Under the pieces are notes generated by a model, which was given only the letters and a program-made list of their open reading frames with translations, did not search any database and was not told the DNA's origin. The translations under genes were made by a program, and so were the position numbers. A stretch of DNA of 64,000 nt from Mycobacterium palustre (lineage in GTDB: Bacteria > Actinomycetota > Actinomycetes > Mycobacteriales > Mycobacteriaceae), in NCBI RefSeq assembly GCF_002101785.1, contig NZ_LQPJ01000091.1:1-64000 (forward strand). The letters run 5' to 3'. Shown one piece after another: positions 45,235 to 56,562 of this stretch (position 1 is the first letter of the stretch; each line of letters begins with the position of its first letter).

Positions 45235-46341
45235 TCAGCCCAGGCGGGCCATCCAGCCGTGGGTGTCGGCGAAGGTGCCCCGCTGGATGCCGGTCAGGGT
45301 GTCGCGCAGCGCCATGCTCACCTCGCCCGGTTGCCCGTCGGCGATGGTGAACTCGGCGTCGCCGTACTTCACCCGCGCGATCGGGGTGATCACCGCGGCG
45401 GTGCCGCAGGCGAACACCTCGGTGATCTCCCCCGCGGCGGCCTTCTTCTGCCACTCGTCGATGTCGATCTTGCGTTCCTCGACGGAGAATCCGGCGTCAA
45501 TGGCCAACTGCAGCAGGGAATCCCGCGTGATGCCGGGCAGCAGCGAGCCGGACAGCTCCGGGGTGACCAGCCGCGCCGTGCCGCCGCTGCCGAGCACGAA
45601 GAACAGGTTCATCCCGCCCATCTCTTCGACGAAGCGGCGTTCGACGGCGTCCAGCCATACCACTTGCTCGCAACCGTTTTCGGCGGCCTGCGCCTGCGCC
45701 AGCAGCGAGGCAGCGTAGTTGCCGCCGAACTTGGCCGCGCCGGTGCCGCCCGGGCTGGCCCGCACGTACTCCGTCGACACCCACACCGTGACCGGGTTGA
45801 TGCCGCCCTTGAAGTAGGCGCCGGCCGGCGAGGCGATCAGCAGGTAGCGGTACTGCTTGGCGGGCCGCACGCCGAGACCGGGCTCGGTGGCAAAGACGAA
45901 GGGCCGCAAGTACAGCGACTCCTCGCCGCCCGCGGGCGGCACCCACGCCTTGTCGACGGCGACGAGCTGGCGAAGGGACTCGATGAACAGGTTTTCCGGC
46001 AGTTCGGGTATCGCGAGCCGCCGCGCCGACGACCGCAACCGGGCGGCGTTGGCGTCGGCGCGGAACGACACGATCGAGCCGTCGGCCCAGCGGTAGGCCT
46101 TGAGGCCTTCGAACACCCCTTGCGCGTAGTGCAGCACGATCGCCGAAGGGTCCAGCTGGATCGGGCCGTACGGGATGACGCGGGCGTTGTGCCAACCCCG
46201 GCCCTCGGCGTAGTCGATGGACACCATGTGGTCGGTGAAGTACTTGCCGAAACCGGGCTCGGCCAGGATTGATTCACGTTCAGCGTCGGTAGCCGGATTA
46301 GACACGCGCTGAACAGTGAACTCGGGTGAGCCGCTGGTCAT
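45235..46341 (-). CDS. ilvE: Branched-chain-amino-acid aminotransferase
   Basis: 368 aa, as in M. tuberculosis. Class IV PLP aminotransferase: [20 protein letters not shown] region near residue 70, PLP Lys204 in [22 protein letters not shown] and [12 protein letters not shown]. It makes the last step of Leu, Ile and Val synthesis and the first of their breakdown. gcvT lies 55 bp upstream on the same strand. Confidence 0.96.
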   Translation of the reverse strand: MTSGSPEFTVQRVSNPATDAERESILAEPGFGKYFTDHMVSIDYAEGRGWHNARVIPYGPIQLDPSAIVLHYAQGVFEGLKAYRWADGSIVSFRADANAARLRSSARRLAIPELPENLFIESLRQLVAVDKAWVPPAGGEESLYLRPFVFATEPGLGVRPAKQYRYLLIASPAGAYFKGGINPVTVWVSTEYVRASPGGTGAAKFGGNYAASLLAQAQAAENGCEQVVWLDAVERRFVEEMGGMNLFFVLGSGGTARLVTPELSGSLLPGITRDSLLQLAIDAGFSVEERKIDIDEWQKKAAAGEITEVFACGTAAVITPIARVKYGDAEFTIADGQPGEVSMALRDTLTGIQRGTFADTHGWMARLG

Positions 46342-46396
46342 GGGCCGATTGTATATCCGGATGTCACCGGGTTTTTCCCACGTGAACCGGTGGCGG

Positions 46397-47494
46397 CTAA
46401 CGCGTTTTCACCGCGACGAAGGGCGGGCGGACCACCTCGCACTCGGCGGCGCGGCCGCGGACGTCGACGGTGACGCGGTCGCCGTCGTCGATCCCGGCGT
46501 CGCTGTCGATGAGCGCCAGCGCGATGCCGGCCTGCAGCGTCGGCGAGAACGTGCCCGACGTGGTGACGCCCACCGGTGTGTCGCCGGCGAGCACCGTCAG
46601 CCCCGGGCGCAGCACCCCGCGGCCCACCATGCGCAGCCCGCGCAACAGCCGCCGCGGCCCCGCCTGCTTCTCGGCAAGCAGCGCGTCGCGGCCGAAGAAC
46701 GCCTCCTTCTTCCAGCCGACCGCCCAGCCGCACCGGGCCTGCAGCGGCGAGATGTCCAGCGAAAGCTCGTGCCCGTGCAGGGGATAGCCCATCTCGGTGC
46801 GCAACGTGTCGCGGGCGCCCAGGCCCGCGGGCTCGCCCCCGGCCTCGGTCACCGCCACCATCAGCGCGTCGAACACCACCCCCGCCGAGTCCCACGGCGG
46901 CAGCAGCTCGTAGCCGTGCTCGCCGGTGTATCCGGTGCGGCACACGCGCACCGGCACCCCCCGATACGAGGCGTCGGCGTAGCCCATGTAGTCCATGCCG
47001 GTCGGCAGGCCCAGGACGCCGAGCACGTCGGCCGACCGCGGGCCCTGCACGGCCAGCACCGCATACGAGCGATGCTCGTTGGTGATCGCCAAGGCGTCCG
47101 GGGCGGCCGCCCGCAACGCCTCGACCACCGCGGTGGTGTTGGCGGCGTTGGGCACCAAGAAGATCTCGTCGTCGGCGACGTAGTAGGCGATCAGGTCGTC
47201 GATCACGCCGCCGGATTCGGTGCAGCACAACGTGTATTGGGCCTTGCCCGGGCCGATGCGGCCCAGGTCGTTGGTGAGCGCGGAGTTGACGAACCGCGCC
47301 GCGCCGGGCCCGCGGACCAACGCCTTGCCGAGGTGGCTGACGTCGAAGAGGCCGACCGCGTTGCGGGTGGCGTTGTGCTCGCTGACGGTGCCGGCATAGG
47401 ACACCGGCATCAGCCAGCCGCTGAACTCGGCGAAGTTGGCGCCCAGGTCGCGGTGGCGGTCTTCCAGCGGCCCGTGCTGCAGGTCATCGGTCAC
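46397..47494 (-). CDS. gcvT: Glycine cleavage system T protein (aminomethyltransferase)
   Basis: 365 aa from the GTG of [10 protein letters not shown]; upstream codons belong to the divergent promoter. Motifs: [51 protein letters not shown] and [20 protein letters not shown] with the catalytic Asp region. It transfers the methylene group from aminomethyl-lipoyl H protein to tetrahydrofolate. Start codons of gcvT and the adenylate cyclase are only 44 bp apart. Confidence 0.95.
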   Translation of the reverse strand: MTDDLQHGPLEDRHRDLGANFAEFSGWLMPVSYAGTVSEHNATRNAVGLFDVSHLGKALVRGPGAARFVNSALTNDLGRIGPGKAQYTLCCTESGGVIDDLIAYYVADDEIFLVPNAANTTAVVEALRAAAPDALAITNEHRSYAVLAVQGPRSADVLGVLGLPTGMDYMGYADASYRGVPVRVCRTGYTGEHGYELLPPWDSAGVVFDALMVAVTEAGGEPAGLGARDTLRTEMGYPLHGHELSLDISPLQARCGWAVGWKKEAFFGRDALLAEKQAGPRRLLRGLRMVGRGVLRPGLTVLAGDTPVGVTTSGTFSPTLQAGIALALIDSDAGIDDGDRVTVDVRGRAAECEVVRPPFVAVKTR

Positions 47495-47538
47495 GACGAC
47501 TGACCCTAATCGTCGCCGCGGCTGGCACACTTGGGTAG

Positions 47539-48663
47539 GTGTCCGATCCGCTCGACTTCGACGAGCTACGAGCCGCGGGAATCGCCAACCCGCGCGAGCG
47601 GGCCGACCTGATCAAGTACCTAATCGGGCTGGGCTTCACCGTCGACGAGATGGCCGAGGCCGAACGCCGCGGGCGGCTGTTCGGGCTTGCCGGCGACGTC
47701 CTGGCCTGGTCCGGACGCCCGGTCTACACGCTGCAGGCCGCCGCCGACCAACTCGGTTTGTCGGCCGAGGACGTGGCGCACGCCTGGGCCTTGCTGGGCC
47801 TGACGGTCGCCGGCCCCGACGTTCCGGCGCTCAGCCAGGCCGACGTCGACGCGCTGTCGACGTGGGTCAGCCTCAAGGCGGTGGTGGGCGAGGACGGCGC
47901 ACACGGCCTGCTGCGCGTGCTCGGCGCCGCGATGGCCCGCCTGGCCGAGGCCGAGGGGACGTTGATCCGCGCCGGCACGCCGGACATCCAGATGAACTAC
48001 ACCCACGACGAGCTCGCCACGGCGCAGGCCTACCGCTCGGTCGCCGAGTTCATCCCCCGCCTCGGGTCTTTGATCGACGTGGTGCACCGCCACCACTTGA
48101 CCAGCGCCCGAACCTATTTCGAGGGCGTGCTGCTCGGCACGTCGGCGACCGTGGTGTGCGGCGTCGGTTTCGCCGACCTGTCCAGCTTCACCGCGTTGAC
48201 CCAGGCGCTCACGCCCGCGGAGCTGTCGAACCTGCTCACCGAGTTCGGCGCCACCGTCGCCGATGTCGTGCACCGCGCCGGCGGGCGGGTGGTGAAGTTC
48301 ATCGGCGACGCCGTGATGTGGGTGTCGTCGTCGCCCGAGCGGCTCGCCAGGGCCGCGCTCGACCTCGTCGACCACCCGCGGGCGCGCGAGGCGGGCCTGC
48401 ACGTGCGCGCCGGCCTGGCGCACGGCGCGGTGCTGGCCATCAACGGCGACTACTTCGGCATCCCGGTCAACCTGGCCGCCCGGCTGGTGGCGGCCGCGGC
48501 ACCCGGCCAGATCCTGGCGGCGGCCGAGGTCCGCGACGCGTTGCCCGACTGGCCCGCGCGCGGCCAGGCACCGTTGACGCTCAAGGGGTTTGACGACCCC
48601 GTCGCCGCCTTCGACCTGCACGTCGGTGACCGAGAGGGCACCGACGGCGCACCCGGTGACTAG
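47539..48663 (+). CDS. Class III adenylate cyclase with N-terminal regulatory domain (Rv2212)
   Basis: 374 aa, GTG start. An N-terminal helical regulatory domain (about 1-190) of the Rv1264/Rv2212 type is joined to a class III cyclase domain (about 200-365): [13 protein letters not shown] with the metal Asp, [14 protein letters not shown] with adenine-selecting Lys and second Asp, and [12 protein letters not shown] with the transition-state Asn/Arg. It makes cAMP in the cytosol. The M. tuberculosis enzyme is reported to respond to pH and fatty acids. pepB begins 11 bp later. Confidence 0.93.
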   Translation: MSDPLDFDELRAAGIANPRERADLIKYLIGLGFTVDEMAEAERRGRLFGLAGDVLAWSGRPVYTLQAAADQLGLSAEDVAHAWALLGLTVAGPDVPALSQADVDALSTWVSLKAVVGEDGAHGLLRVLGAAMARLAEAEGTLIRAGTPDIQMNYTHDELATAQAYRSVAEFIPRLGSLIDVVHRHHLTSARTYFEGVLLGTSATVVCGVGFADLSSFTALTQALTPAELSNLLTEFGATVADVVHRAGGRVVKFIGDAVMWVSSSPERLARAALDLVDHPRAREAGLHVRAGLAHGAVLAINGDYFGIPVNLAARLVAAAAPGQILAAAEVRDALPDWPARGQAPLTLKGFDDPVAAFDLHVGDREGTDGAPGD

Positions 48664-48674
48664 GGTGGTTTGCC

Positions 48675-50234
48675 GTGACCACCGAACCTGGCTACCAATC
48701 CCCCATCGTCAACGTCGCCACCTCGCTGCCGAAACGCGGCGCGGGCGGCGCGGTCTTGCTGGTGCCGGTCGTCTCGACCGGCGACGACGACCGGCCGGGC
48801 GCCGCCGTGGCGGCGGCCGAACCGTTCTTGCCCGCCGAGGCGGTCGGCGAGATCGAGGCGGCCCTGCGCGCGCTGGAGGCCACCGGCGGCAGCGAACAGG
48901 TGCACCGGTTGGTGGTGCCGTCGCTGCCCGTGGCCAGCGTCCTGACGATCGGCCTGGGCAAGCCGCGATCCGAGTGGCCGGCCGACACCGTGCGTCGGGC
49001 GGCCGGCGTGGCGGCGCGGTCGCTGGGCGGCGCCGAGGCGGTGATCACCACGCTCGGCGAGCTGCCCGGCGACGGCGCGCGCTCGGCCGCCGTGGAGGGT
49101 CTGATCCTGGGCAGCTACCGGTTCACCGAGTTCCGCACCGACAAGACCGCCCCCAAAGACAAGGGGCTGCGCCGGATCACCGTGCTGGCCTCCGAAACCG
49201 GGCGAGCCAAGCAGGCCAAGGACGAAGCCGCCCACGGCGCGGCCGTGGCGACGGCGGTCGCCACCGCGCGTGACCTCGTCAACACTCCCCCAAGCCACCT
49301 GTTTCCCGCCGAATTAGCAAGGCGTGCAAAGGAATTGGGCGAATCCGTCGGGCTCGAGGTCGAGGTGCTCGACGAGAAGGCGCTGCAGAAGGGCGGCTAC
49401 GGCGGGATCATCGGCGTCGGCCAGGGATCGTCGCGCCCGCCGCGTCTGGTGCGGCTGACCCACCGGGGCTCGCGGCTGGCCAAGAAGCCCAAGCACGCGA
49501 AGCGGGTGGCGTTGATCGGCAAGGGCGTCACGTTCGACACCGGCGGCATCTCGATCAAGCCGGCCGCGTCGATGCACTGCATGACCTCCGACATGGCCGG
49601 CGCCGCCGCGGTGATCGCGACCGTCGCGCTGGCCGCGCAGACAAGGCTGCCCATCGACGTGATCGCCACCGTCCCGATCGCCGAGAACATGCCGTCCGCG
49701 ACGGCGCAGCGCCCCGGCGACGTGCTGACCCAGTACGGCGGCACCACGGTCGAGGTGCTCAACACCGACGCCGAGGGCCGGCTGATCCTGGCCGACGCCA
49801 TCGTGCGGGCCTGCGAGGACAACCCGGACTACCTGATCGAGACCTCCACGCTGACCGGCGCGCAGACGGTGGCGCTGGGCGCCCGGATACCGGGGGTGAT
49901 GGGCAGCGACGAGTTCCGCGACCGGGTGGCCGCGATCTCGCAGCGGGTGGGCGAGAACGGGTGGCCGATGCCGCTGCCCGACGAGCTCAAGGAGGACCTG
50001 AAGTCCACGGTGGCCGACCTGGCCAACGTCAGCAATCAGCGCTTCGCCGGCATGCTGGTGGCCGGGGTGTTCCTGCGCGAGTTCGTCGCCGACGGGGTCG
50101 AATGGGCGCACATCGACGTCGCCGGCCCCGCCTACAACACCGGAAGCCCGTGGGGTTACACGCCCAAGGGCGCCAGCGGCGTGCCCACCCGGACCATGTT
50201 CGCCGTGCTCGAAGACATCGCCGCGAACGGCTGA
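48675..50234 (+). CDS. pepB: Leucyl aminopeptidase (M17)
   Basis: 519 aa, GTG start. M17 signatures: [21 protein letters not shown] (first metal Lys/Asp), [13 protein letters not shown], and [13 protein letters not shown] with the metal Asp/Glu pair, then [17 protein letters not shown] near the C-terminus. A cytosolic hexameric dizinc or manganese aminopeptidase. It is probably co-transcribed with the cyclase and converges on the frameshifted oxidoreductase. Confidence 0.94.
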   Translation: MTTEPGYQSPIVNVATSLPKRGAGGAVLLVPVVSTGDDDRPGAAVAAAEPFLPAEAVGEIEAALRALEATGGSEQVHRLVVPSLPVASVLTIGLGKPRSEWPADTVRRAAGVAARSLGGAEAVITTLGELPGDGARSAAVEGLILGSYRFTEFRTDKTAPKDKGLRRITVLASETGRAKQAKDEAAHGAAVATAVATARDLVNTPPSHLFPAELARRAKELGESVGLEVEVLDEKALQKGGYGGIIGVGQGSSRPPRLVRLTHRGSRLAKKPKHAKRVALIGKGVTFDTGGISIKPAASMHCMTSDMAGAAAVIATVALAAQTRLPIDVIATVPIAENMPSATAQRPGDVLTQYGGTTVEVLNTDAEGRLILADAIVRACEDNPDYLIETSTLTGAQTVALGARIPGVMGSDEFRDRVAAISQRVGENGWPMPLPDELKEDLKSTVADLANVSNQRFAGMLVAGVFLREFVADGVEWAHIDVAGPAYNTGSPWGYTPKGASGVPTRTMFAVLEDIAANG

Positions 50235-50244
50235 CCGCCGAGCG

Positions 50245-51838
50245 TCACCGCGTCAGCAGCGAGATCACGGCCCGGCTCAGCTTGCGGCGCGGCCAGCCGC
50301 CGACGCCGGCGGCGGCCAGCGCGGCGTTGGCCGCGTTGCGCCCGCAGGCGCCGTGCACCGAGCCTCCCGGCGAGGCCGACGCGCTGCCCAGATACAGCCC
50401 CTCGACCGGGGTTTCGGCGCGCCCCAGCCCCGGGGCCGGGCGGAAGACCAGCATCTGTTGCAGCTGCGCGGTCCCGCCGTTGAGGGCGCCCAGGTGCAGG
50501 TTGGCGTCGCTGGCCTCCAGGTCCGACGGGCGTTGCACGAACCGGTCGGCCACCGCCGCACCGAAGCCGGGAGCGTGGTCCTCGATCACCTGGTCCACCG
50601 ACTTGGCCAGCTGCTCGGCCGATGCGTCGTCGGCGACGTAGCGCGGCAAATGGGTGTAGGCCCAGACGCTTTCGGTGCCCGCCGGTGACCTGCTCGGGTC
50701 CGCGGTGGTGGTCTGGCCGAGCAGCATGAACGGGTTGTGGGGCACCACGCGGGTGTTCAGGTCGGCCATCCAGCGCACCAGCCCGTCGGCGTCGGCGCCC
50801 AAGTGCACGGTGCCCACCTTGCGCAGGGTTTCCGCCCGCCACGGGATGGGCCCGTTCAGCGCGTAGTTGACCTTGACCACCGGCGGGTCCCACTCGTAGT
50901 GCTGCAACTCGCGGCGCATGCCCGCCGGAACGCAATCGGCGGGCAGCATGTCGCAAAATAGCCGCGGCGCGCTCACGTCGGCCACGATCGCCCGCCGCGC
51001 CCGCACCGTGCGGCCCCCGCTCGTCGTCACGCCGACCGCCCGCCCCCCCGTGCACCAGCACGCGGGACACGTTGTGGTTGCACTCGATTCGCGCGCCGGC
51101 CGAGCGGGCGCGACGCACCAGCGCGGCCGTCAGCTGTCCCGAGCCGCCGACGGGCACCGGCCAGCCGTGGTCCTGCGCCAGCATCGTCATCAGGAAGCCC
51201 ATCGCGCCGCTGACGGGCGCGTCCGGGGGGACGTCGGTGTGCATCGCGTTGCCCAGCAACAGCACTCGGGGACCGTCGCCGACGAACAACTGCCTGGCCA
51301 AGGTGTTGGCCGGCTGCACCAACAGCCGCGCCAGCCGAACCGCGTCGCCCGTGCCGAGCTTGAGCAGCAGCCGCAACATCGGGCCCACCGGCGGAAACGG
51401 CGCCAGCATGGCGTCGAGCAACGGCGCCTTGATCTTGTTCCACAGCTCCACCACGCGCCACCAGTTGTCGCCGTCGGCGGCCTCGCGGCGCGCCAATTCC
51501 GTTGCGGTGCGGGCCGGGTCGCGGTAGATGACGGGCGGGTCGTCGTCGGCCGCGCCGCGCGGGTGACCCACCACCACCGGCGCGTGCGACCACCGCAGCC
51601 CGTGATCCTCCAGCGCCATCGCCCTCATCGCCGGGGAGGCCACCGTCATCGGGTAAAAGGAGCTGAACAGGTCGGTGACGTATCCGGGGGTCAGCTCGGC
51701 GCTGCGCACCGCACCGCCCGGCTCGGGCTGCGCCTCGAGCACCAGCACGTCCCAGCCCGCGTCGGCCAGCATCGAGGCGGCGACGAGCCCGTGGTGTCCG
51801 GCCCCGATGACGACGGCGTCGGCCGTCTCGGTGGCCAT
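50245..51838 (-). pseudogene. FAD-dependent oxidoreductase (CrtI/phytoene desaturase-like), frameshifted at a G7 tract
   Basis: The N-terminal half (ADAVVIGAGHHGLVAASMLADAGW, EAQPEPGGAVRSAEL, then GSGQLTAALVRRARSAGARI) and the C-terminal half (ARRAIVADVSAPRLFCDML ... VEGLYLGSASASPGGSVHGACG) form one typical amine oxidase/phytoene desaturase-like flavoprotein of about 530 aa. They are in different frames. The switch falls in seven consecutive C on the plus strand (51043-51049; G7 in the coding sense) after VLVHGG. Removing one G restores VLVHGGRAVGVTTSGGRT and a continuous frame to the stop at 50245. It is a true frameshift, a phase-variable tract or a sequencing error; as given the gene is broken. 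The start lies 3 bp after the SRPBCC stop. Confidence 0.85.
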
Positions 51839-51841
51839 GTC

Positions 51842-52309
51842 CTATTTGACCTGGCTCGGCTCGAGGCGTTCGGCGAGCGCGGTCAACCGCAACAGGCATT
51901 CGCGGTTGCGCGGATGCGCGGCGGCCAAAGCCAGCTGGTTGGGAATGAGCTTGATCGGCCCCTCGACCGGCACCTCGATCATTTCGATCCGGCAGCCACC
52001 GTCGGCAATGTCACTGAGCCGCAACGTGATCCGCGCCTCTCCGAACCACCCGAGGCCCGCCCGCAGGACGAGTTCCTCACCGCGGGTGCAACTTTCGACC
52101 GTCGTCTGGTCGCTGATCACCAACGGCCACACCCCGATGGAGTGCTTGATGGCCGAACCCGGCTGCGGCCAATTCGGGTCGACCGCGCGGGTCCGGCTGT
52201 TGCCCACCACCCATTGCGCATACGTCCATCCGTTTGCCATCGCGTCCCAGACTTGTTGTCGCGACGCCCGCACCTCGCGGACCGCGGCCATCTTTTCGAT
52301 CGCCGTCAT
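51842..52309 (-). CDS. SRPBCC family protein (polyketide cyclase/dehydrase-like)
   Basis: 155 aa from ATG. The START-like pattern begins with VREVRASRQQVWDAMANGWTYAQWV and ends with a long helix (IPNQLALAAAHPRNRECLLRLTALAERLE). It probably binds a hydrophobic ligand. It is 3 bp upstream of the FAD oxidoreductase gene, so the two would act together, perhaps in modifying a lipid or terpenoid; that is inference from pairing alone. Confidence 0.88.
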   Translation of the reverse strand: MTAIEKMAAVREVRASRQQVWDAMANGWTYAQWVVGNSRTRAVDPNWPQPGSAIKHSIGVWPLVISDQTTVESCTRGEELVLRAGLGWFGEARITLRLSDIADGGCRIEMIEVPVEGPIKLIPNQLALAAAHPRNRECLLRLTALAERLEPSQVK

Positions 52310-52455
52310 TTGAAGAATCCTTTCGCACCGGCCTGACGCCTACGGATACCCCGGCGGGCCAAAACCATGCCTCCGCCCCGGGCGGCGCGGGTTTAGGGGG
52401 CGTGGCCGGTGGTTACTACGGTGTCACACCATTGGCATTCGACAGGAGGCAAACA

Positions 52456-52797
52456 GTGACTGTCCGACGGTTGATCATCGCGGTGGGCGCCGTGCTCTTG
52501 CTGGCCGGCGTGATCGGGTTGCTGGTGCCGGTGTCGGTATCGGACAACAACGGCACGTCCGTTTCGTGCGGAAACGGGATCGCCACGGACTTGTCGAGTG
52601 CGCGCAGCGCCAACGAGAAGAACGGCTCGAACATTCCGGTCCTGAACCAGGTCATCCCGCACACCGACTTCGTGGCGCAGTGCCAATCGTCGGTCGGCAC
52701 CCGGCGGTCGTGGACCATCCCGCTGGCGGTCATCGGGGTGCTGGCGATCGGCGGCGCCCTGGTGGTGCGGCGAACGACCGGGTCCCGAGCGGTTTAG
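52456..52797 (+). CDS. Small membrane protein with extracytoplasmic loop
   Basis: 113 aa from a GTG with AGGAGG nine bases upstream. Membrane segments at both ends (about 4-26 and 85-104) flank a loop with two cysteines (SVSCGNG and VAQCQSS), likely a disulfide. No known domain. It diverges from the SRPBCC gene and converges on ephD; the island 50.2-52.8 kb is not in the M. tuberculosis order that I recall. Confidence 0.8.
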   Translation: MTVRRLIIAVGAVLLLAGVIGLLVPVSVSDNNGTSVSCGNGIATDLSSARSANEKNGSNIPVLNQVIPHTDFVAQCQSSVGTRRSWTIPLAVIGVLAIGGALVVRRTTGSRAV

Positions 52798-52815
52798 CGG
52801 CGCCCTGGCGGCGGC

Positions 52816-54588
52816 TCAGATCACCTTGATCCGCGCGGTGCTGCGCAGCGCCTGCGGCGCCACGCGGGAAACCCCGTAGACGGCATACGCCTCCGGCGCG
52901 ACGGGCCGGATCGGCTTGTTCTTGCTGACCGACGACAGGATCGCCGCGGCGACCTTGTCCGGGCCGTAGTGGCGCAGCGCGAACAACCGGCCCAGCTGGC
53001 CCCGCCGGCCGTCGACCGTCTCGCTCTTGCCCGCGGGGGCGTAGAACCGGGTGGTGTTGATGATGTTGGTGTTGATGACGCCGGGGCAGATCGTGGTCAG
53101 CCCGACGCCCGCGGCGTCGAGCTCGGCGCGCAGGCAATCCGAGAACATGTAGGTCGCGGCCTTGGAGGTGCAGTACGCGCTCAGCGACTGCAGCGGGACG
53201 TAGGCGGCCATCGACGCCACGTTGACGATGTGGCCGCCGGTGCCGCGCTCGACCAGGCGCCGGCCGAACGACCGGCAGCCGTTGACCACGCCGCCCAGGT
53301 TGATGTCGATCACCCGGTCGAACTCCTCGGCCGGGGTGTCGAGGAATCCGCCGGCGTGGCCGACGCCGGCGTTGTTGACGACGATGTCGGGCACGCCGTG
53401 TTCGGCGCTGATCCGTTCGGCGAACGCCTCGACCGCCTCGCCGTCGGACACGTCGAGCACGTACGGGTGCGCCACGCCGCCGCGGGCGACGATCTCGGCC
53501 GCGGTCTCCTTGACGGTGGCCTCGTTGACGTCGCTGACCACCAGCTCGGCACCGGCGCGGGCGAACGCGTAGGCGGTCTCGCGGCCGATGCCGCTGCCGG
53601 CGCCGGTCACGGCCACCAGGGTGTCGCCGAACTGTCCGCGCGGCCGCCCCACCTCGGCGCGCAACATCGCACGGCTTGGCCGCTTGCCCTCAACCAGGTC
53701 GGCGAAGTCGTGTACCGCGGCCGCCATCACCTGCGGGTGTGACATCGGGGAGAAGTGGCCCGCCCTGATGTCGCGGCGCCACAGCCGCGGCACCCAGCGC
53801 GGCGTGACGTCGTAGCCGTGGGGCCGCACATAGGGGTCTTTGGTGTTGACGATGAGCTGCACCGGCACGTCGACGACGTGGATCGGGCGCTTGCGGGAGA
53901 ACGAGCGAAAGTAGTTGGCGGGATAGGTCTTTACCGAATGGGCGGCGTCCCGGGCCAATTGCGCGGAGTGATGGATGTTGTCGTCGGGGACGTGGCCGAC
54001 GATGGCGCGGCGCACCGGCGCCACCGACAACGCCAGTCGCAGCGCCAGCGGCGCCAGCACCGGGATCGAGAACAACACCATGTAGCTCAGCCGCAGCGCC
54101 TGGCTCAGGGCCCGGGCGAACCTCCGGGGGCGCCAGGGCCGGCGCAGGCCGCCGAGAATGTAGTCGACGAGGTGGTCCTGGCTCGGGCCCGACACCGACG
54201 TGAACGACGCGACCCGGTCGCCGGCGCCGGGGCGGGTGAGGTATTCCCACACCCCGACCGAACCCCAGTCGTGGCCCAGCACGTGCACCGGCCGGCCGGG
54301 GCTCAGCTCGGAGATCACCGCCTGGAAGTCGTCGGCGAACCGGGCCATGGTGTAGGCGGACACCGGCTTGGGCACCGACGACATGCCGACGCCGCGGTTG
54401 TCGTAGCGGACGATCCGGAACCGCTCGGCCAGCAGCGGCACCACCCCGTCCCAGAGCACGTGCGAGTCGGGGAACCCGTGCACCAGGACGACGGTCGGGC
54501 CGTCGGGATCGCCCTCTTCGTATACCGCGATGCGGGCGCCGTCGGTGCTGTCAACGAACCGCTGGGGTGCCTGTGGTGTTGCCGGCAT
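52816..54588 (-). CDS. ephD: EphD-type fusion: alpha/beta-hydrolase plus short-chain dehydrogenase
   Basis: 590 aa from the ATG of MPATPQAP, preceded by GGAGG. Residues about 1-300 form an alpha/beta-hydrolase of epoxide hydrolase type (VLVHGFPDSHVLW oxyanion region, nucleophile Asp107 in LGHDWGS, His in AGHFSP). From about 320 an SDR domain follows (VAVTGAGSGIGRE, NNAGVGHAGGF, YCTSK catalytic Tyr-Lys). In M. tuberculosis EphD has been linked to mycolic acid modification or epoxide hydrolysis. It diverges from dlaT. Confidence 0.93.
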   Translation of the reverse strand: MPATPQAPQRFVDSTDGARIAVYEEGDPDGPTVVLVHGFPDSHVLWDGVVPLLAERFRIVRYDNRGVGMSSVPKPVSAYTMARFADDFQAVISELSPGRPVHVLGHDWGSVGVWEYLTRPGAGDRVASFTSVSGPSQDHLVDYILGGLRRPWRPRRFARALSQALRLSYMVLFSIPVLAPLALRLALSVAPVRRAIVGHVPDDNIHHSAQLARDAAHSVKTYPANYFRSFSRKRPIHVVDVPVQLIVNTKDPYVRPHGYDVTPRWVPRLWRRDIRAGHFSPMSHPQVMAAAVHDFADLVEGKRPSRAMLRAEVGRPRGQFGDTLVAVTGAGSGIGRETAYAFARAGAELVVSDVNEATVKETAAEIVARGGVAHPYVLDVSDGEAVEAFAERISAEHGVPDIVVNNAGVGHAGGFLDTPAEEFDRVIDINLGGVVNGCRSFGRRLVERGTGGHIVNVASMAAYVPLQSLSAYCTSKAATYMFSDCLRAELDAAGVGLTTICPGVINTNIINTTRFYAPAGKSETVDGRRGQLGRLFALRHYGPDKVAAAILSSVSKNKPIRPVAPEAYAVYGVSRVAPQALRSTARIKVI

Positions 54589-54759
54589 CGAACCTCCGCG
54601 CACGAGCTTGCAGTGGCCACACCGTAGCAAGCACGATCCGGCCGGGATGGCGGCCCGAGACGGTCCGCCCTGGATGCGTGCCGACAGACGCGCAGTGACA
54701 GGATAGTTTTGGATTGTTCGACCCGCCCCGACCCACGAGCGATCGAGGAGTCAAAAGAG

Positions 54760-56547
54760 ATGCCCTTCTCCGTCCAGATGCCGGCACTCGGTGAGAGCGT
54801 CACCGAGGGGACGGTCACGCGCTGGCTCAAGCAGGAAGGCGACACGGTCGAACTCGACGAGCCGCTCGTCGAGGTGTCCACCGACAAGGTCGACACCGAA
54901 ATCCCGTCCCCCGCCGCGGGTGTGCTGACCAAGATCATCGCCCAAGAGGACGACACCGTCGAGGTCGGCGGCGACCTGGCCGTCATCGGGGACGCCGGGG
55001 AAGAGCCGCGGGGCCAGCCGGAAGCCCCGAGCCAGTCCGAGCCGCCCAGCCAACCGGGACCCCAGGAGCAGCCGGAACCCGAGGCCCAGGCTCAGCCCGA
55101 GCCCGAACCGGCGGCGCCGCAGGCCTCGGGGGGTGGCGATTCCGGTGACGGGCAGCCGGTGCTGATGCCCGAGCTGGGTGAGTCGGTGGCCGAGGGCACT
55201 GTGACCCGCTGGCTAAAGAAGGTCGGGGATTCGGTCCAGGTCGACGAGGCGCTGGTGGAGGTGTCCACCGACAAGGTGGACACCGAGATCCCGTCCCCGG
55301 TCGCCGGCGTCCTGCTCAGCATCACCGCCGAGGAAGACGCCACCGTGCCGGTCGGCGGCGAGTTGGCCCGCATCGGCGCCGGTTCGCAGGCCGGCGCGCC
55401 GCCGGCTCCCACGCCGGCAGCCCAGCCCGAGGCCAAGCCGGAACCGAAACCGGAACCCAAGCCCGAACCGGCCGCCGGGCCCGCCCCGGAGCCCAGGCCG
55501 GAGCCGAAGCCCCAGCCCACGGCCGAGCCCGCGCCCGCGCCGAAGGCCGAGCCCGCCCCGGCCCGACCGGCGGCCGAATCGGGGCCCGACGGGGCGCCGT
55601 ACGTCACCCCGCTGGTGCGAAAGCTGGCCGCCGAGAACAACATCGACCTCGCCCAGGTCAAGGGCACCGGGGTGGGTGGTCGCATCCGCAAGCAGGACGT
55701 GCTCGCCGCGGCCGAGCAGAAGAAGGCGCCGCCGGCACCGGCGCCGGCCGCCGCGGCGCCAACGGTCGACGGCGGTAAGGCCGCTCCCCGGCCCGCGCCG
55801 ACTCCGGCGCCCGCGTTGGCCCACCTGCGCGGCACCACCCAGAAGGCCAGCCGGATCCGTCAGATCACCGCGGCCAAGACCCGCGAGTCGCTGCAGGCCA
55901 CGGCCCAGCTCACCCAGACCCACGAAGTCGACATGACCAAGATCGTGGCGTTGCGGGCCAAGGCCAAGGCCGCGTTCGCCGAACGCGAGGGGGTGAACCT
56001 GACCTTCCTGCCGTTCATCGCCCGCGCGGTCATCGACGCCCTCAAGATCCACCCCAACATCAACGCCAGCTACAACGAGGAAACCAAGGAGATCACCTAC
56101 TACGACGCCGAGCACCTCGGCTTCGCGGTGGACACCGAGCAGGGCCTGCTCTCCCCCGTCGTGCACAACGCCGGTGACCTGTCGCTGGCGGGGCTGGCCC
56201 GGGCGATCGCCGACATCGCCGAACGCGCCCGGTCCGGCAACCTCAAGCCCGACGAGCTGTCCGGCGGCACGTTCACGATCACCAACATCGGCAGCCAGGG
56301 CGCGTTGTTCGACACCCCGATCCTGGTGCCGCCGCAGGCCGCCATGCTGGGCACCGGGGCGATCGTCAAACGGCCGCGCGTGGTGGTCGACGAATTCGGC
56401 AACGAATCCATCGGGGTCCGCTCGGTGTGCTACCTGCCGCTCACCTACGACCACCGTCTGATCGACGGCGCCGACGCCGGACGTTTCCTCACCACGATCA
56501 AGCACCGGCTCGAAGAGGGAGCGTTCGAGGCCGACTTGGGGTTTTAG
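54760..56547 (+). CDS. dlaT: Dihydrolipoamide acyltransferase (E2) DlaT/SucB
   Basis: 595 aa, ATG with GAGGAG upstream. Two lipoyl domains with lipoyl lysines Lys43 and Lys172 (both in [15 protein letters not shown]), Pro/Glu-rich linkers of repeated KPEP type, a subunit-binding domain (about 280-320: [16 protein letters not shown]) and the catalytic domain ending with His565 and Asp569 (DHRLIDGAD). It is E2 of pyruvate dehydrogenase and a part of the peroxynitrite reductase system in M. tuberculosis. The linkers are about 40 residues longer than there. Lipoylation genes lipB and lipA follow in the same operon. Confidence 0.95.
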   Translation: MPFSVQMPALGESVTEGTVTRWLKQEGDTVELDEPLVEVSTDKVDTEIPSPAAGVLTKIIAQEDDTVEVGGDLAVIGDAGEEPRGQPEAPSQSEPPSQPGPQEQPEPEAQAQPEPEPAAPQASGGGDSGDGQPVLMPELGESVAEGTVTRWLKKVGDSVQVDEALVEVSTDKVDTEIPSPVAGVLLSITAEEDATVPVGGELARIGAGSQAGAPPAPTPAAQPEAKPEPKPEPKPEPAAGPAPEPRPEPKPQPTAEPAPAPKAEPAPARPAAESGPDGAPYVTPLVRKLAAENNIDLAQVKGTGVGGRIRKQDVLAAAEQKKAPPAPAPAAAAPTVDGGKAAPRPAPTPAPALAHLRGTTQKASRIRQITAAKTRESLQATAQLTQTHEVDMTKIVALRAKAKAAFAEREGVNLTFLPFIARAVIDALKIHPNINASYNEETKEITYYDAEHLGFAVDTEQGLLSPVVHNAGDLSLAGLARAIADIAERARSGNLKPDELSGGTFTITNIGSQGALFDTPILVPPQAAMLGTGAIVKRPRVVVDEFGNESIGVRSVCYLPLTYDHRLIDGADAGRFLTTIKHRLEEGAFEADLGF

Positions 56548-56562
56548 GGGGATTAGACAACA

